From: CALVGQ01 sp964370435
Lineage (GTDB): Bacteria > Bacillota_I > Bacilli_A > Erysipelotrichales > Erysipelotrichaceae
Length of the DNA: 58,696 nucleotides
Direction of reading: 5' to 3'
Assembly (NCBI GenBank): GCA_964370435.1
Contig: CAYJJG010000009.1
Coordinates: 1 to 58,696 of the forward strand
Shown here in pieces: positions 9,201 through 19,300 of the stretch. The notes under the pieces were generated by a model. The model was not told where the DNA came from and did no database searches. It saw nothing but the letters and a program-made list of their open reading frames with translations. The position numbers and the translations under genes are program-made. How positions within the stretch are numbered: position 1 is the stretch's first letter; every line of letters starts with the position of its first letter.

Positions 9201-10703
9201 TTATCCTTGATTAATACGACGATCTAAGGCATCTGCTGTATCTCTAGCACCCTGACCAAAAACTGATGCATTATTTAAAGATTGTTTTTTAGCATCTAAT
9301 TTAGCTAGTTCACTTTTCTTAACTAAATATCCAGTAACTCTAACTACATCGTTATTTTCTAAATAACCAGAAAAATAACGCAGTCCACTAGTCATTGCAC
9401 CTTTTATAATATCTAATACCGCCTGCGGTGTATTAAGCCATGTTTCTTCAAATTTAAAGATATCACCAATTCCTGTAGGGAAATATTTATGAAACTTTGT
9501 GCTATGTTTTAATTGTAGTGGCATAATAGGCTCTACTCCAATTGGTATACGAGCACCTGGTGAATCTTCTCTTCCATCACTATCGATACCCACTTGAGCA
9601 TGGAGACGATATTTATGATTAAAAGCATCACAGTAAGGTGCGTCATGAGCTTCTACTAAAGAGCTCAAACGTGCTACTATTTTTTCACCTAATTGATTTG
9701 CCTCATCACTATTTCCATAGCCTTTTGTAGCATCTTTAATGCCTAGCAAGTGATTAACACACTCAGCCAACCCTACCATACCAAACATTCCTGTAAAATT
9801 TTCTAGCTTGATAAAACCTTCAGTGACTAAGAAATTTGACTTAAAGAAACTTGTTTTTTCAACTAAATAACGAATACGATCATCCATAAATTTAGCCATA
9901 ACATCAACATAATAAGGTAATATATTTTCTAAAAAATCATTGGTATCTTTGGCCTTCAATGCACATTCATACATACGTATACGTGGTAACGTAAATCCGC
10001 CTCCACCTATTGTTAAGCCATTATAACAACTAGCTATGGCATAATCTTCAGACCATTCATCTTTAAACATATTATGATTTGCGAAAGATGGTTTTGCTGT
10101 TTTAAGCATACAATACACACATAGATTCGCAAACTCATCACTGGTAATAGCGGGGTCATATTTCAAAGTAAGATTAGGTATAGCCAACTGCATTTCGTCA
10201 GTCAATTCTAATAATATTCTTCCAGTTAAAGTGTCTCTTGGACCAATATCAGCATGTACAAAGCTATCTGTTAATGTACGATCGATATGTTGTAAGAACA
10301 ACCTTAAGCATTTCTTTGCTTCTTCGCGACTTACTTTTTGTACAAAAGGCTCTAGAAGCACATCTAAGTCACCTAAGTAAACTGGAAAACTAGTGATTGA
10401 TGGTACATGTTTATACATAATCAATAAATTATTACAAGCTTCCCATATATCTTCAGCTGGTGATAATGCTAAAAATAGACTTCCTTTGTCCATCAAAACA
10501 CGATAATCTGGAATGATATATCGCGGGCGATAAGGCGCTACCCCTTCATTTAAATCACAAATGATACGCTCATTTATTGCTTGTATTAACTCTTCAGAAC
10601 GCACCAACGATTCATCTGTGCTTTCTGCAAGGCGCGCTAGCGCTAATAGTTGTTGATGATAAGTTAGGGTAGTGTCAAAAATAATATCAGTTACTTTACT
10701 CAT
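9201..10703 (-). CDS. yjjI: YjjI-type glycyl radical enzyme
   Basis: The 500-residue protein is a member of the YjjI (DUF3029) branch of glycyl radical enzymes; its reaction is not established. The C-terminal VVRVTGYLV motif places the radical glycine at residue 458. The segment EDYAIASCYNGL aligns with the DDYAIACCVS active-site loop of pyruvate formate-lyase and puts the candidate thiyl-radical cysteine at 226. Length matches E. coli YjjI (about 516). Glycyl radical enzymes need a radical-SAM activase. In other genomes YjjI is often beside the YjjW activase, but none is adjacent here; the only activase in the window is PflA, 27 kb away. The gene starts 3 bp after ftsK ends, so it is coupled to a DNA translocase gene, an unexpected pairing. 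The product is oxygen-sensitive by family. Confidence 0.85.
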   Translation of the reverse strand: MSKVTDIIFDTTLTYHQQLLALARLAESTDESLVRSEELIQAINERIICDLNEGVAPYRPRYIIPDYRVLMDKGSLFLALSPAEDIWEACNNLLIMYKHVPSITSFPVYLGDLDVLLEPFVQKVSREEAKKCLRLFLQHIDRTLTDSFVHADIGPRDTLTGRILLELTDEMQLAIPNLTLKYDPAITSDEFANLCVYCMLKTAKPSFANHNMFKDEWSEDYAIASCYNGLTIGGGGFTLPRIRMYECALKAKDTNDFLENILPYYVDVMAKFMDDRIRYLVEKTSFFKSNFLVTEGFIKLENFTGMFGMVGLAECVNHLLGIKDATKGYGNSDEANQLGEKIVARLSSLVEAHDAPYCDAFNHKYRLHAQVGIDSDGREDSPGARIPIGVEPIMPLQLKHSTKFHKYFPTGIGDIFKFEETWLNTPQAVLDIIKGAMTSGLRYFSGYLENNDVVRVTGYLVKKSELAKLDAKKQSLNNASVFGQGARDTADALDRRINQG

Positions 10704-10706
10704 GTT

Positions 10707-12974
10707 TTAATCCTCCTGCTTCTTTATGTACACTTCTCTTGGTTTTGAACCTTGTACAGGTCCAATAATTCCTCTTTCTTCTAATATATCAATAAGTTTA
10801 GCAGCACGATTATAACCTATACTAAACCTTCTTTGTAGTAAAGAGGTAGATGCTTTTTGTACATCAATTACATATTCTTTAACTGAATCGTACATTGGGT
10901 CTTCAGAAGCATTTAAAATGGAAGTCAAATCATTATTCTCTACACCTTCTAATTTAATGAACTGATCGTCATAGAATGGTTGATATTGATTCATTGCAAA
11001 TTTAGCTATACGGCTTACTTCATCATCACTCACATAAACACCTTGAACACGAATAGAAGAGGATTCTCCCATAGGATGATATAACATATCCCCATTACCC
11101 AACAGGCGTTCGGCTCCAGGACTTCCTAAGATAGTTCTAGAATCAATATTACTAGATACTGCGAAAGAAATTCTTGAAGGAATATTGTTTTTAATTACCC
11201 CGGTAATGACATCAGTGCTCGGTCTTTGTGTCGCTACAATTAGATGAATTCCTGCAGCACGAGCCAATTGTGTAATTCTTTGAATACTTTGTTCAACTTC
11301 TTTATTACCAATGACCATTAAGTCTGCTAACTCATCTATAATTACCACGATATAAGGCATTTTGTTCATCTTAGGCTCTGCTGCTAGTTTTTCATTATAT
11401 CCTGCGATATTTCTTACACCAAATTGTGAAAATAAAGTAAATCTATTTTCCATCATTTCAACAATTACCTTTAATGCTCGAGATGCTTCACTAGCATCTG
11501 ATATAATCGGTGCCATTAAGTGTGGTATACCATTAAAAGGCGTAAACTCTACTTTTTTAGGGTCAATCAACAATAACTTTAATTCATCCGGCCGTGTTCT
11601 TAAGATAAATGAAGTAATGATGGCATTAATACACACTGATTTACCACTCCCTGTTGATCCTGCTACCAATAAATGCGGCATTCTGGTCATATCACAATAT
11701 ACAGGTTTCCCCATTAAATCTTTACCTAAGAAAAACAATAATTTTTGACTTCTTTTTTCAACTGGAATATTTCGTACTAATTCCATCATTTTAACCATAG
11801 TATTTTCAACATTAGGTATTTCAATACCCACTGCATTCTTACCAGGTATTGGTGCTTCAATTCGTATATCTCTAGCTGCCAATTCCATCTTAATATTATC
11901 AGAAATATTCATAATACGATTTACTTTTACGCTAGAATCAGGTCTAACTTCAAATTTAGTAACTGATGGTCCAATATGCGTTGCCACAAGTTCAGCCTCA
12001 ATTGAAAAGCTACTTAAAATTTCAATTAGTCTTTTCCCTTTATTTACAGCAGCAAGATCATTTTGATTAGACCTACTAATACTATTCAATTTCTCTAAAA
12101 GTGAAAATGGTGGCAATCGATAAGTAGCTCCATATTGAAATACTGGAATTGTTGTTTGACTCATCTCTTGTGTTGGCTTTGTTTCTTCTTGTATTTCTGA
12201 TGCACTTAATTTCACATCAAATTCTTCTTCTTTTTCAGCTTTTTTAGTTGACTTTACATCAACTTCATCTAATGTAGGAAAATTAACACTTTTTTGTTGA
12301 CTATCATCTTCAAAATCTGTAAATACAAATTCTTCCTCTTCTTGTATTATCTGCTTTTTCCTTTTCTTTTTAGGTTCAGGCTTAGATTGTTTAGAATTAA
12401 GAACTTCTTTAATTTTTATAAACCAATTTTTAATGCTTTCTATCATTGATTTATTAATAAGCATAACTAAAGCTAATACAATTAATCCAATAATAAAAAC
12501 CCATGTACCTTCTCTAGCAATTAAAGTAGAAGTAATCGCATAAAGTAAAGCTCCACTTATTCCACCTTGTGCTAAAACTGTGGTATCGCCACTAAAAAAT
12601 TTCCATGTATTCGCAACATAGTCACTGAATACTTCAAATCCTATTAATTCAACATCTTGTGGTATAGCAGACCATAATAATAATGCTAATACCAATAATA
12701 CAATACCAAACATCTTCTTCCGTGCTAAAGGTATTTTAGTTTGTTTAAACATCATAAATAAAGCGTAAACGAAAAACACTCCATAAACTACGCCATAATA
12801 TGTACCAAACAAATACTTGCAAACAGAGGCTAATAATCTACCTATAAACCCCATTTGAAGAGCACCAATTATAGTGATCATAATTAAAATAATGGCATAT
12901 ACATAAACTAAAGTTTCATTATCAAGGAAAGATTTAGATTCGCTACTTTTTCTTTGTTTTTTCTTTTCAGCCAA
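10707..12974 (-). CDS. ftsK: DNA translocase FtsK/SpoIIIE
   Basis: The 755-residue protein has about four N-terminal membrane helices (residues ~20-175), a charged Lys/Glu-rich linker (~195-270), and the RecA-like motor. The Walker A motif GSTGSGKS is at 439-446 and the Walker B IIDELADL at about 545-552. A winged-helix gamma domain (~699-755) binds the polar KOPS/SRS-type sequences. FtsK/SpoIIIE proteins pump chromosomal DNA through the closing septum, and in spore formers they load the forespore. The upstream gene is an RNase J2-like protein; the same neighbourhood (rnjB near spoIIIE) occurs in Bacillus subtilis. Whether it serves vegetative division, sporulation or both cannot be told from sequence; no second copy is in the window. 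Confidence 0.93.
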   Translation of the reverse strand: MAEKKKQRKSSESKSFLDNETLVYVYAIILIMITIIGALQMGFIGRLLASVCKYLFGTYYGVVYGVFFVYALFMMFKQTKIPLARKKMFGIVLLVLALLLWSAIPQDVELIGFEVFSDYVANTWKFFSGDTTVLAQGGISGALLYAITSTLIAREGTWVFIIGLIVLALVMLINKSMIESIKNWFIKIKEVLNSKQSKPEPKKKRKKQIIQEEEEFVFTDFEDDSQQKSVNFPTLDEVDVKSTKKAEKEEEFDVKLSASEIQEETKPTQEMSQTTIPVFQYGATYRLPPFSLLEKLNSISRSNQNDLAAVNKGKRLIEILSSFSIEAELVATHIGPSVTKFEVRPDSSVKVNRIMNISDNIKMELAARDIRIEAPIPGKNAVGIEIPNVENTMVKMMELVRNIPVEKRSQKLLFFLGKDLMGKPVYCDMTRMPHLLVAGSTGSGKSVCINAIITSFILRTRPDELKLLLIDPKKVEFTPFNGIPHLMAPIISDASEASRALKVIVEMMENRFTLFSQFGVRNIAGYNEKLAAEPKMNKMPYIVVIIDELADLMVIGNKEVEQSIQRITQLARAAGIHLIVATQRPSTDVITGVIKNNIPSRISFAVSSNIDSRTILGSPGAERLLGNGDMLYHPMGESSSIRVQGVYVSDDEVSRIAKFAMNQYQPFYDDQFIKLEGVENNDLTSILNASEDPMYDSVKEYVIDVQKASTSLLQRRFSIGYNRAAKLIDILEERGIIGPVQGSKPREVYIKKQED

Positions 12975-12990
12975 CTACGCTTCCCTCCCC

Positions 12991-14652
12991 TTATGCATGT
13001 ATTTCAACAATTGCAGGTAAAATCATCGGTCGTTTGCCAGTTTCTTTAGCTACATACTTAGTGATTTTTTCTTTTATTTCTTGTCTCATCGCTATATTTT
13101 CATAGCGTTGTTCACGAACAGCATCATTTATTGAAGTTTCGATTATTTTTGTTATTTCTTTTACAATATAATCAGCATCTTTTAAATAAATAACACCGCG
13201 ACTCTGAACATCTGGTCCACCAATAATTTCTTTAGTTTTAAAATCTACAACAACACCACAAATAATAGCACCTTCAGTAGATAACGTTTCGCGATCTCTT
13301 AAAACCATACCGCTTACATCTAGACTATCCTTACCATCAACTAAAACTTGTTCCAAAGGAATCATCTCTTCAGTAGATTTTAATTCACCATCCTTGAAGT
13401 TAGCTACTTGTCCATTGTCTAATAATACAATCTTATTAGCATGGATACCCATAGCAAAAGCTATATTAGCATTCGCAATTAAATGACGATATTCTCCTTT
13501 AACAGGAACATAATATTTAGGCTTTAATAAATAAAGCATCATCTTAAGCTCTTCTGATGAAGCATGCATACTTAAAACAGTACGATGGTCTAATGACTTT
13601 ACATTAATAGTTTCTTTATAAATTTCATTTTCCATATTTGCAGCTTCACGCTCTGTACCAGGTACTACTGGTGATGCAATAATAACAGTATCTTCAGCTG
13701 TTAATTCTAATAATGAATCTTCTTTTAATGCAATCTTATTCATTAGTTTAAACACATTAGATCCATTACCCGATACAATAACAACTACATTACGCATTGA
13801 GGGTTTATATTGAGTTCTACTTACTTCAAGATTAATAGGCATACGATAATACCCTAACTTTTCTACCATTTTCAACATCGTACGTAAATTATCATCGTAG
13901 AATAATATCTTCTTTTTAAATTTATTAGCTAATTCAATTATTTCAATTAGTCGATAAATATTTTGTGCATACGTAGTAATAATAATTCTTTCATTTTTTG
14001 CATCCTCAAAATAAGGTTCAATTTCTTTAGTGATACGATGATTTGGTGCTGTATGTCCATTTCTAACAGCTCCAACCGATTCAGTAAGTAGCGCAAAAAC
14101 ACCCTTCTTACCTATTTCTGCTAGTTTTGTTATATCACAACTAAAAGCTTCACTGCGGATATCATAATCTACAATAAACTCACTTGTATAAACTATATAT
14201 CCTTCCTTGCTTTCAATCGCTAAACCAAAACCATCAGCAATCGAATGGGTCATCCCAAATACTCGAATATTGATGTTATCTACTTTAAATTGTGAATTCC
14301 TTTTAATGCGATGAATGGTGTAATTTTTAACATTAGCTTCTTTACAAACACTATCAATAATCATTGCTGTAAGTGGCGTTGTGTAAATAGGTATATTTAC
14401 CTGCTTTAACAAATTAGGTACTGCTGCCATTACATCATCATGACCATGAGTTATAAATAACCCCTTAATACGTTCTTTATTTTCTACTAAATATTTAAAA
14501 TCAGGAATAATCATATTAACTCCCAATTTATCGGCTTCTGGATATTTTAATCCCGCTTCAATGACGAAAATAGAATCCTCTATTTCAACAACATACATAT
14601 TTTTTCCGTCTTCGTCCAAACCACCAAGCGCGAAAATTCGTACTTGACTCAT
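12991..14652 (-). CDS. rnjB: RNase J family protein, RNase J2-like with altered active site
   Basis: The 553-residue protein aligns along its whole length with RNase J (metallo-beta-lactamase, beta-CASP and C-terminal domains), which degrades and matures RNA. Several metal-binding positions differ from RNase J1. HGHEDH is HGHDDV, so the last His is Val. The HTGDFKFD motif reads YTSEFIVD, with Glu for the ligand Asp, and PIHGEYR reads PVKGEYR, with Lys for His. The His in THSIxD and the His in the SGHG-like motif (here SMHAS) remain. Similar losses mark the poorly active J2 partner of B. subtilis, and the gene next door, ftsK/spoIIIE, also neighbours rnjB there. It is therefore likely a J2-type partner or scaffold of a J1 encoded elsewhere. 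The start has an AAAGGAGG site. Confidence 0.85.
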   Translation of the reverse strand: MSQVRIFALGGLDEDGKNMYVVEIEDSIFVIEAGLKYPEADKLGVNMIIPDFKYLVENKERIKGLFITHGHDDVMAAVPNLLKQVNIPIYTTPLTAMIIDSVCKEANVKNYTIHRIKRNSQFKVDNINIRVFGMTHSIADGFGLAIESKEGYIVYTSEFIVDYDIRSEAFSCDITKLAEIGKKGVFALLTESVGAVRNGHTAPNHRITKEIEPYFEDAKNERIIITTYAQNIYRLIEIIELANKFKKKILFYDDNLRTMLKMVEKLGYYRMPINLEVSRTQYKPSMRNVVVIVSGNGSNVFKLMNKIALKEDSLLELTAEDTVIIASPVVPGTEREAANMENEIYKETINVKSLDHRTVLSMHASSEELKMMLYLLKPKYYVPVKGEYRHLIANANIAFAMGIHANKIVLLDNGQVANFKDGELKSTEEMIPLEQVLVDGKDSLDVSGMVLRDRETLSTEGAIICGVVVDFKTKEIIGGPDVQSRGVIYLKDADYIVKEITKIIETSINDAVREQRYENIAMRQEIKEKITKYVAKETGKRPMILPAIVEIHA

Positions 14653-14684
14653 ACTTTTTATGCCTCCTTTAAACTATCAATTTT

Positions 14685-14713
14685 ATTATACCCTAAATAC
14701 GCACTCATTACAA
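14685..14713 (-). promoter_or_regulatory. Sigma-A promoter of the rnjB-ftsK-yjjI operon
   Basis: Minus strand: TTGTAA (14708-14713), 17-bp spacer, TATAAT (14685-14690). The rnjB start codon is about 32 bp beyond the -10. Confidence 0.75.
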
Positions 14714-14779
14714 CGAATTGGATTTTTCAGTTAATACAATCATAGGTAATCTTTTTAAAAAGAGTTCACTACTATAAGA

Positions 14780-14807
14780 ATAAACTACAACTAGTTAAGC
14801 ATAGACT
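14780..14807 (+). promoter_or_regulatory. Possible mother-cell (SigE/SigK-type) promoter of sigK
   Basis: GAATAA followed by 17 bp and CATAGACT (14800-14807) resembles the SigE consensus (ATA then CATAnnnT). The predicted start point would leave only about 8-10 nt before the ATG and would fall in the GGTGAT ribosome binding site, so this is tentative. Confidence 0.3.
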
Positions 14808-14822
14808 ATTAACGGTGATACT

Positions 14823-15512
14823 ATGTGGATACAAATTTGGAGTGTATTACAACAATTCTTCCCATTCTTATTTGGATTTATACAATCTTCTGCTTATCCT
14901 CAACCTTTAAGTAAGCAACAAGAACTTGAGTATTTAATTCAAATGAGTAAAGGTAACAAAACTGCGCGCGAGCGTCTTATTGAACATAATCTTAGATTAG
15001 TGGTACACATTGTTAAAAAATTTGATGTGCGTAATGAAACATTTGAAGATTTAATTAGCATTGGCTCCATAGGATTAATCAAAGCAATTGACTCATTTGA
15101 TTATACTAAAGGATTAAAATTAACAACATATGCTTCTAAATGTATTGAAAATGAAATCTTAATGTCTATAAGAAACAATAAAAAGCACATCAATACTGGC
15201 TCATTAAATGATCCAATTGGTTATGACAAAGATGGTGATTCAATTCAGTTAATTGAAGTTATTAAAGATGAGAATGCTATTAATGTTATTGAAAAGATGC
15301 AATTAGATGAAAACAAGAAAAAATTATTTAAATACATGGAATTATTAAGCCCAAAAGAAAAAAGAATACTCATTCAGCGTTATGGATTATTTAATCAAAA
15401 GGAAAAAACACAAAAGGAGATTGCTCAAGAAGAAAATATCTCTCGATCTTATGTTTCTCGCATTGAGAAACGTGCGTTTGTAAAACTATTAAGAGCATTT
15501 AAAAAAGAATAG
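14823..15512 (+). CDS. sigK: Sporulation sigma factor SigK (pro-sigma-K)
   Basis: The 229-residue protein is a sigma-70 family factor closest to SigK. It has PQPLS at residues 27-31, where B. subtilis SigK has the same motif, LIEHNLRLVxHIVKKF and DLISIGxIGLIKxIDSF in region 2, SLNDPIGYDKDG in region 3, and EIAQEENISRSYVSRIEKRA in region 4. The first ~22 residues are hydrophobic and aromatic, as in the membrane-anchoring pro-sequence that the SpoIVFB protease removes. SigK runs late mother-cell genes for coat and cortex. Here the gene is continuous, not split by a skin-type element. It is divergent from the rnjB operon. SigE/SpoIIGA genes are not in the window. Confidence 0.92.
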   Translation: MWIQIWSVLQQFFPFLFGFIQSSAYPQPLSKQQELEYLIQMSKGNKTARERLIEHNLRLVVHIVKKFDVRNETFEDLISIGSIGLIKAIDSFDYTKGLKLTTYASKCIENEILMSIRNNKKHINTGSLNDPIGYDKDGDSIQLIEVIKDENAINVIEKMQLDENKKKLFKYMELLSPKEKRILIQRYGLFNQKEKTQKEIAQEENISRSYVSRIEKRAFVKLLRAFKKE

Positions 15513-15542
15513 TCTAGGTAATATTAAAAACCTTGATGTCTC

Positions 15543-15571
15543 TTTACTTTATCACTATCATTACCTATAAT
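15543..15571 (+). promoter_or_regulatory. Sigma-A-like promoter of the HAD gene
   Basis: TTTACT (15543-15548), 17-bp spacer, TATAAT (15566-15571), 27 bp before the ATG at 15598, with AAGGAG between. Confidence 0.6.
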
Positions 15572-15597
15572 AGTGGTATTGATATAAGGAGAACAAC

Positions 15598-16254
15598 ATG
15601 GATATTAAGTGTATTATATTTGATTGTGATGGCACGATGTTTGATACTGAGCGTATTGCTAGGACTGCATGGAATAAAATATTTGCAGATCACAACATTA
15701 CAGTAGCTGATGATTTTTTTGATCATATTACCGGTGGAGGAAAAAAAGAATTAAATAGAATGTTAGAAGCCAATCCTAAAATTGAAGCTGTTTTACCTCA
15801 AATTAGTGAGTACAAACATCAAATTCTAGAAGATGAATTAAAAAATGGCAATATTAATAAAAAAGGATTATTAGAATTAATAAACTATTTAAAAACATCA
15901 AATTTAAAAGTTTGTGTAGCATCAAGCAGTAAAATAGATTATGTCCAGCATTTAGTTAATTCATTAGACACCGATTTCAAATTTGATTTTATTATCGGTG
16001 GCGATCAAGTAAAACAAGCTAAACCTGACCCTGAATTATTTTTAAGAGCTGCAAAACAAGTGCAGGTGCTTCCTGAACATTGCTTAGTTTTAGAAGATTC
16101 TAAAAATGGCATCAAGGCAGCGATTGCAGCTAAAATGCATCATGTATTTATTAAAGATTTAATTGAGCCTGATAATGAAATGAAAAATATGCTTGAATTT
16201 ACTTGTGATGATTTGAGTAATGTTATAGCTTTAATAGAAAATAATAATAAATAA
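15598..16254 (+). CDS. HAD family phosphatase, beta-phosphoglucomutase-like
   Basis: The 218-residue protein is a haloacid dehalogenase superfamily hydrolase. Motif I FDCDGTMFDTE holds the nucleophile Asp and the acid/base Asp; motif II is VASSS; motif III lies around KQAKPDPELF; motif IV is VLEDSKNGIKAA. The helical cap between motifs I and II is of the subfamily I (PGMB/phosphatase) type. Such proteins hydrolyse sugar phosphates, pyrophosphate or phosphoglycolate, or interconvert hexose phosphates; the substrate cannot be assigned. The gene has its own promoter and an AAGGAG site and is followed by a strong two-way terminator shared with the convergent STAND ATPase gene. Confidence 0.85.
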   Translation: MDIKCIIFDCDGTMFDTERIARTAWNKIFADHNITVADDFFDHITGGGKKELNRMLEANPKIEAVLPQISEYKHQILEDELKNGNINKKGLLELINYLKTSNLKVCVASSSKIDYVQHLVNSLDTDFKFDFIIGGDQVKQAKPDPELFLRAAKQVQVLPEHCLVLEDSKNGIKAAIAAKMHHVFIKDLIEPDNEMKNMLEFTCDDLSNVIALIENNNK

Positions 16255-16292
16255 AATTAATGTTTAAAACAAATAAGCAATGAATTTAAAGA

Positions 16293-16328
16293 AAATAGAC
16301 ACTATCTAAGTATGGATAGTGTCTATTT
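16293..16328. terminator. Bidirectional terminator between the HAD and STAND genes
   Basis: A 14-base arm ending in GACACTATC pairs perfectly with its complement across an 8-base loop. A and T runs on the flanks let it stop transcription from both sides. Confidence 0.85.
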
Positions 16329-16348
16329 ATTAATACAAATACGTTTTT

Positions 16349-19300
16349 TTATACTTGAATTAATTCTGCAATAAAATTCTTAGATTTATCTATTCTTTCT
16401 ACTAACATCGTCTTAGTAGTTTCATTTATACCATTAGCGGACAATCCCTCTTCAGCTAATTCAATGCTCTTACGATATAACGTTAGTGCTTTTTCTTTAT
16501 CTTCATTGTGTTTACATACCCATGCCTTTTCTGCAACTAGTTGTGCTTCATAATAAATCATTAATTCTTCCTCTATCCAGTGTACTGCATAGGGTAAATG
16601 GGTAATACATTCATCATAATATCTAAGTGCTCGATCATAATCTTTACGCTTATGCTCACATGTAAACAAGAAAGCAATAATCCAGAGCATATTAAAAATA
16701 TGATACTTAATATTTGAATCTTCTTCTATTGCCAGCGCTTTTTTATAATACTCTAGTGCTTTTTCACTATAGGATAAAGAAAGCGATGTATCCTGTTCTT
16801 CTTTCATTTGAGTTAGGTTATTCAATATTTCATTATACGTATTAGCAATTGCTATATACATATAGCGTAAATTAGTTGGTATTTCATATTTTTCATTCTC
16901 TTTAAGCCTTATTTTTAAATCCTCTACATTTTTTAGCTTCAGTGCTATAAATTCTTTGCGTAGCCCATCCACTTCATTTATACGATCATCACCTATTGTT
17001 TGTAAAGTATCAATAAGTGCACTATAATTATCTGCTAATCTATCAATATAAATAGTGTTATTATCATAGTATTCAACTAAATATTGATTAAGACTTATAC
17101 AGCTTTGTAAAACATTTACTTTAATTTCAAGTTCATTTAGTTTAGATCCAAAGGAGTCAATAAGCGTATAACTAAAAAATTCTGATACTAATTTTACATA
17201 TTCCATTATAAAGGCACCACTTGAAAAGGACTTGGCAAAAGACTTTAAGAATGCACCACCATCTTGCATAGAATAGGAAATAATGTCTTTAATTAAATAT
17301 TGAACAGCAGTGCTATTATACGTAGCATCATCATAAATTTCAGCAAGGTACTCTACAAGGAAATATTGCTCATTCGCTTTAATACTATGATAAGTTAATT
17401 CTTCCATAGCAATAGCATCTACAGGATTTTCTAAAGATACGCGGGTATTCGCTCGATAACGATTTTTAAAAAGTATAAACAACATTTTATGTGGCTCAGT
17501 AACATTTCGTGAGAATGCATAAGGACCAACATGCTCACGTAATATTTCAAAACTGCGCTCACTTATTTTAGTGCTTGCCTCTACCCATTTTTCAGGTGAT
17601 AAATGGTTGCTGTTTTTCTTAAAATCCTGCAACATTACCTCAAGTTTTTCATCACCATAATCATAGGCACTTCGACTATATTTCTCAATTAAAATCTCTG
17701 CACCTTTTCGAAGTGATTGGTGTAGAAAATCCCATCGTCCATCATCACGTAACATGAAAAGTTCACTAATATAGTGAGTATACTGAGCAAAGGTTAAACG
17801 ACTAAAATTATCAACAAATACTTCTAAATGACTTTCAGTTAAACCATGCCGAGAACTACCAATAAGACTAGTAAACTGTGATGACATTGAGGGATTTGTT
17901 CTATCAGCAATTTTTTCTAACAGCACAGCTGCTAACTGTTCTAAACTATCTGGTAAAGCATTCATAATTTGTAAATAGTACTGTGTAAAGGACTCCATAT
18001 CTTCGTTAATATCAACTTCTTTTTGTTGTTTTTTCTTATTTACGATACGCTGAGCTGTGGCTTGAGCAATAGCTTTAAAATCTTCTTTATCCATCATTGT
18101 AAGTATTTTAAGTGTATAGTAAATATAAAGTGGATTTTTAGCACTTTCTTTTTTTATTACTTCTTCTTTTACAATCTTTGGAAGACGCTTACCGATTGAA
18201 ATTAGATTAGCATCTAGCATACCTTTTAATTCTTCTTCTTGTAATGAAGGCATACAAATCGTAGGTATCTCCTCAGGAAGTTGATAATCATCTAAACATG
18301 AAACTAAAATTTTAGTATAAGGTGCTGTTTTAAGTGGTAAAAAAGCCAAAGTATCGCGAAATTCATTAGATGCAAGCTGGTCTAAAGCATCAACTACAAT
18401 GACTAATTTTTTATGCTCAGTAATAATATCACAAGCTTGAGCTACACCTTCGATAGCATCATTTAAATTGCTGGTAATTTCGATATCTTGATTATTGTAG
18501 GCTAGGTTTCTAGTTTCATAAACTAGCGTATTTAATATATCGTAAGCATTAGTTGACATTGAAGTAATCCCACTAAAAAAAGCAATAACAACATATCCTT
18601 CTTCTTCCATATCGCTACATATTTTACTTACTAAAGTGCTTTTGCCTGCGCCTGATGCACCCTTTAATGCGATAATTTTACGATCAACTTGATTAAAACT
18701 TTGAACTATTTCTTTTGCAAAGGCTTGATATCCATAAAAGTTTTTAACTTTCTCATTCCTATAATAATGATGTAATTTTAATTCTTTTTCAAAGCTGTTT
18801 AATTTCGCAACCGCTTGCCATTGTGAATGAAATAAATTTTTAAAACAATTTATTAATTTATTTTCAAAATCTTCCTCTAATATTACTTTTTCACTTTCAT
18901 AACTCGCATTATAAAAATGTACACTATCACCTGCAAGTTTCATTATTCTCTCTTTTAAAAGTAGCAACTTTTCTTTACAAACTTCATCTTCAAAGTTATA
19001 TGCTGCTGGTGGATTACCTTTCATCTCTCTAAAGAAGAAAAAAGTGTTTTCTAAAGATCGCTTATTACCAAGAGCTCCATATTCTATCTCTAAAGCAGTA
19101 ATACTAATATCAATATTCTCAAGCTCCAACATCCTATCCTTACGATTTAACTCTTGATTTATGATTTCTTTTCCTGGTGCAAAACCATAGCGTTCTCCTA
19201 AAAAAATCAACATATATGGATGACTTCTATCTATCTCTTCTAGACAAACATCAAGGACCTTACTTGCTATTTCTTGCTCATTACTAGCCTCACTAGTGTC

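Noticed and set aside
11362..11748. 128-codon plus-strand frame
   Set aside because: Antisense to the ftsK motor domain; all ftsK motifs lie on the minus strand.
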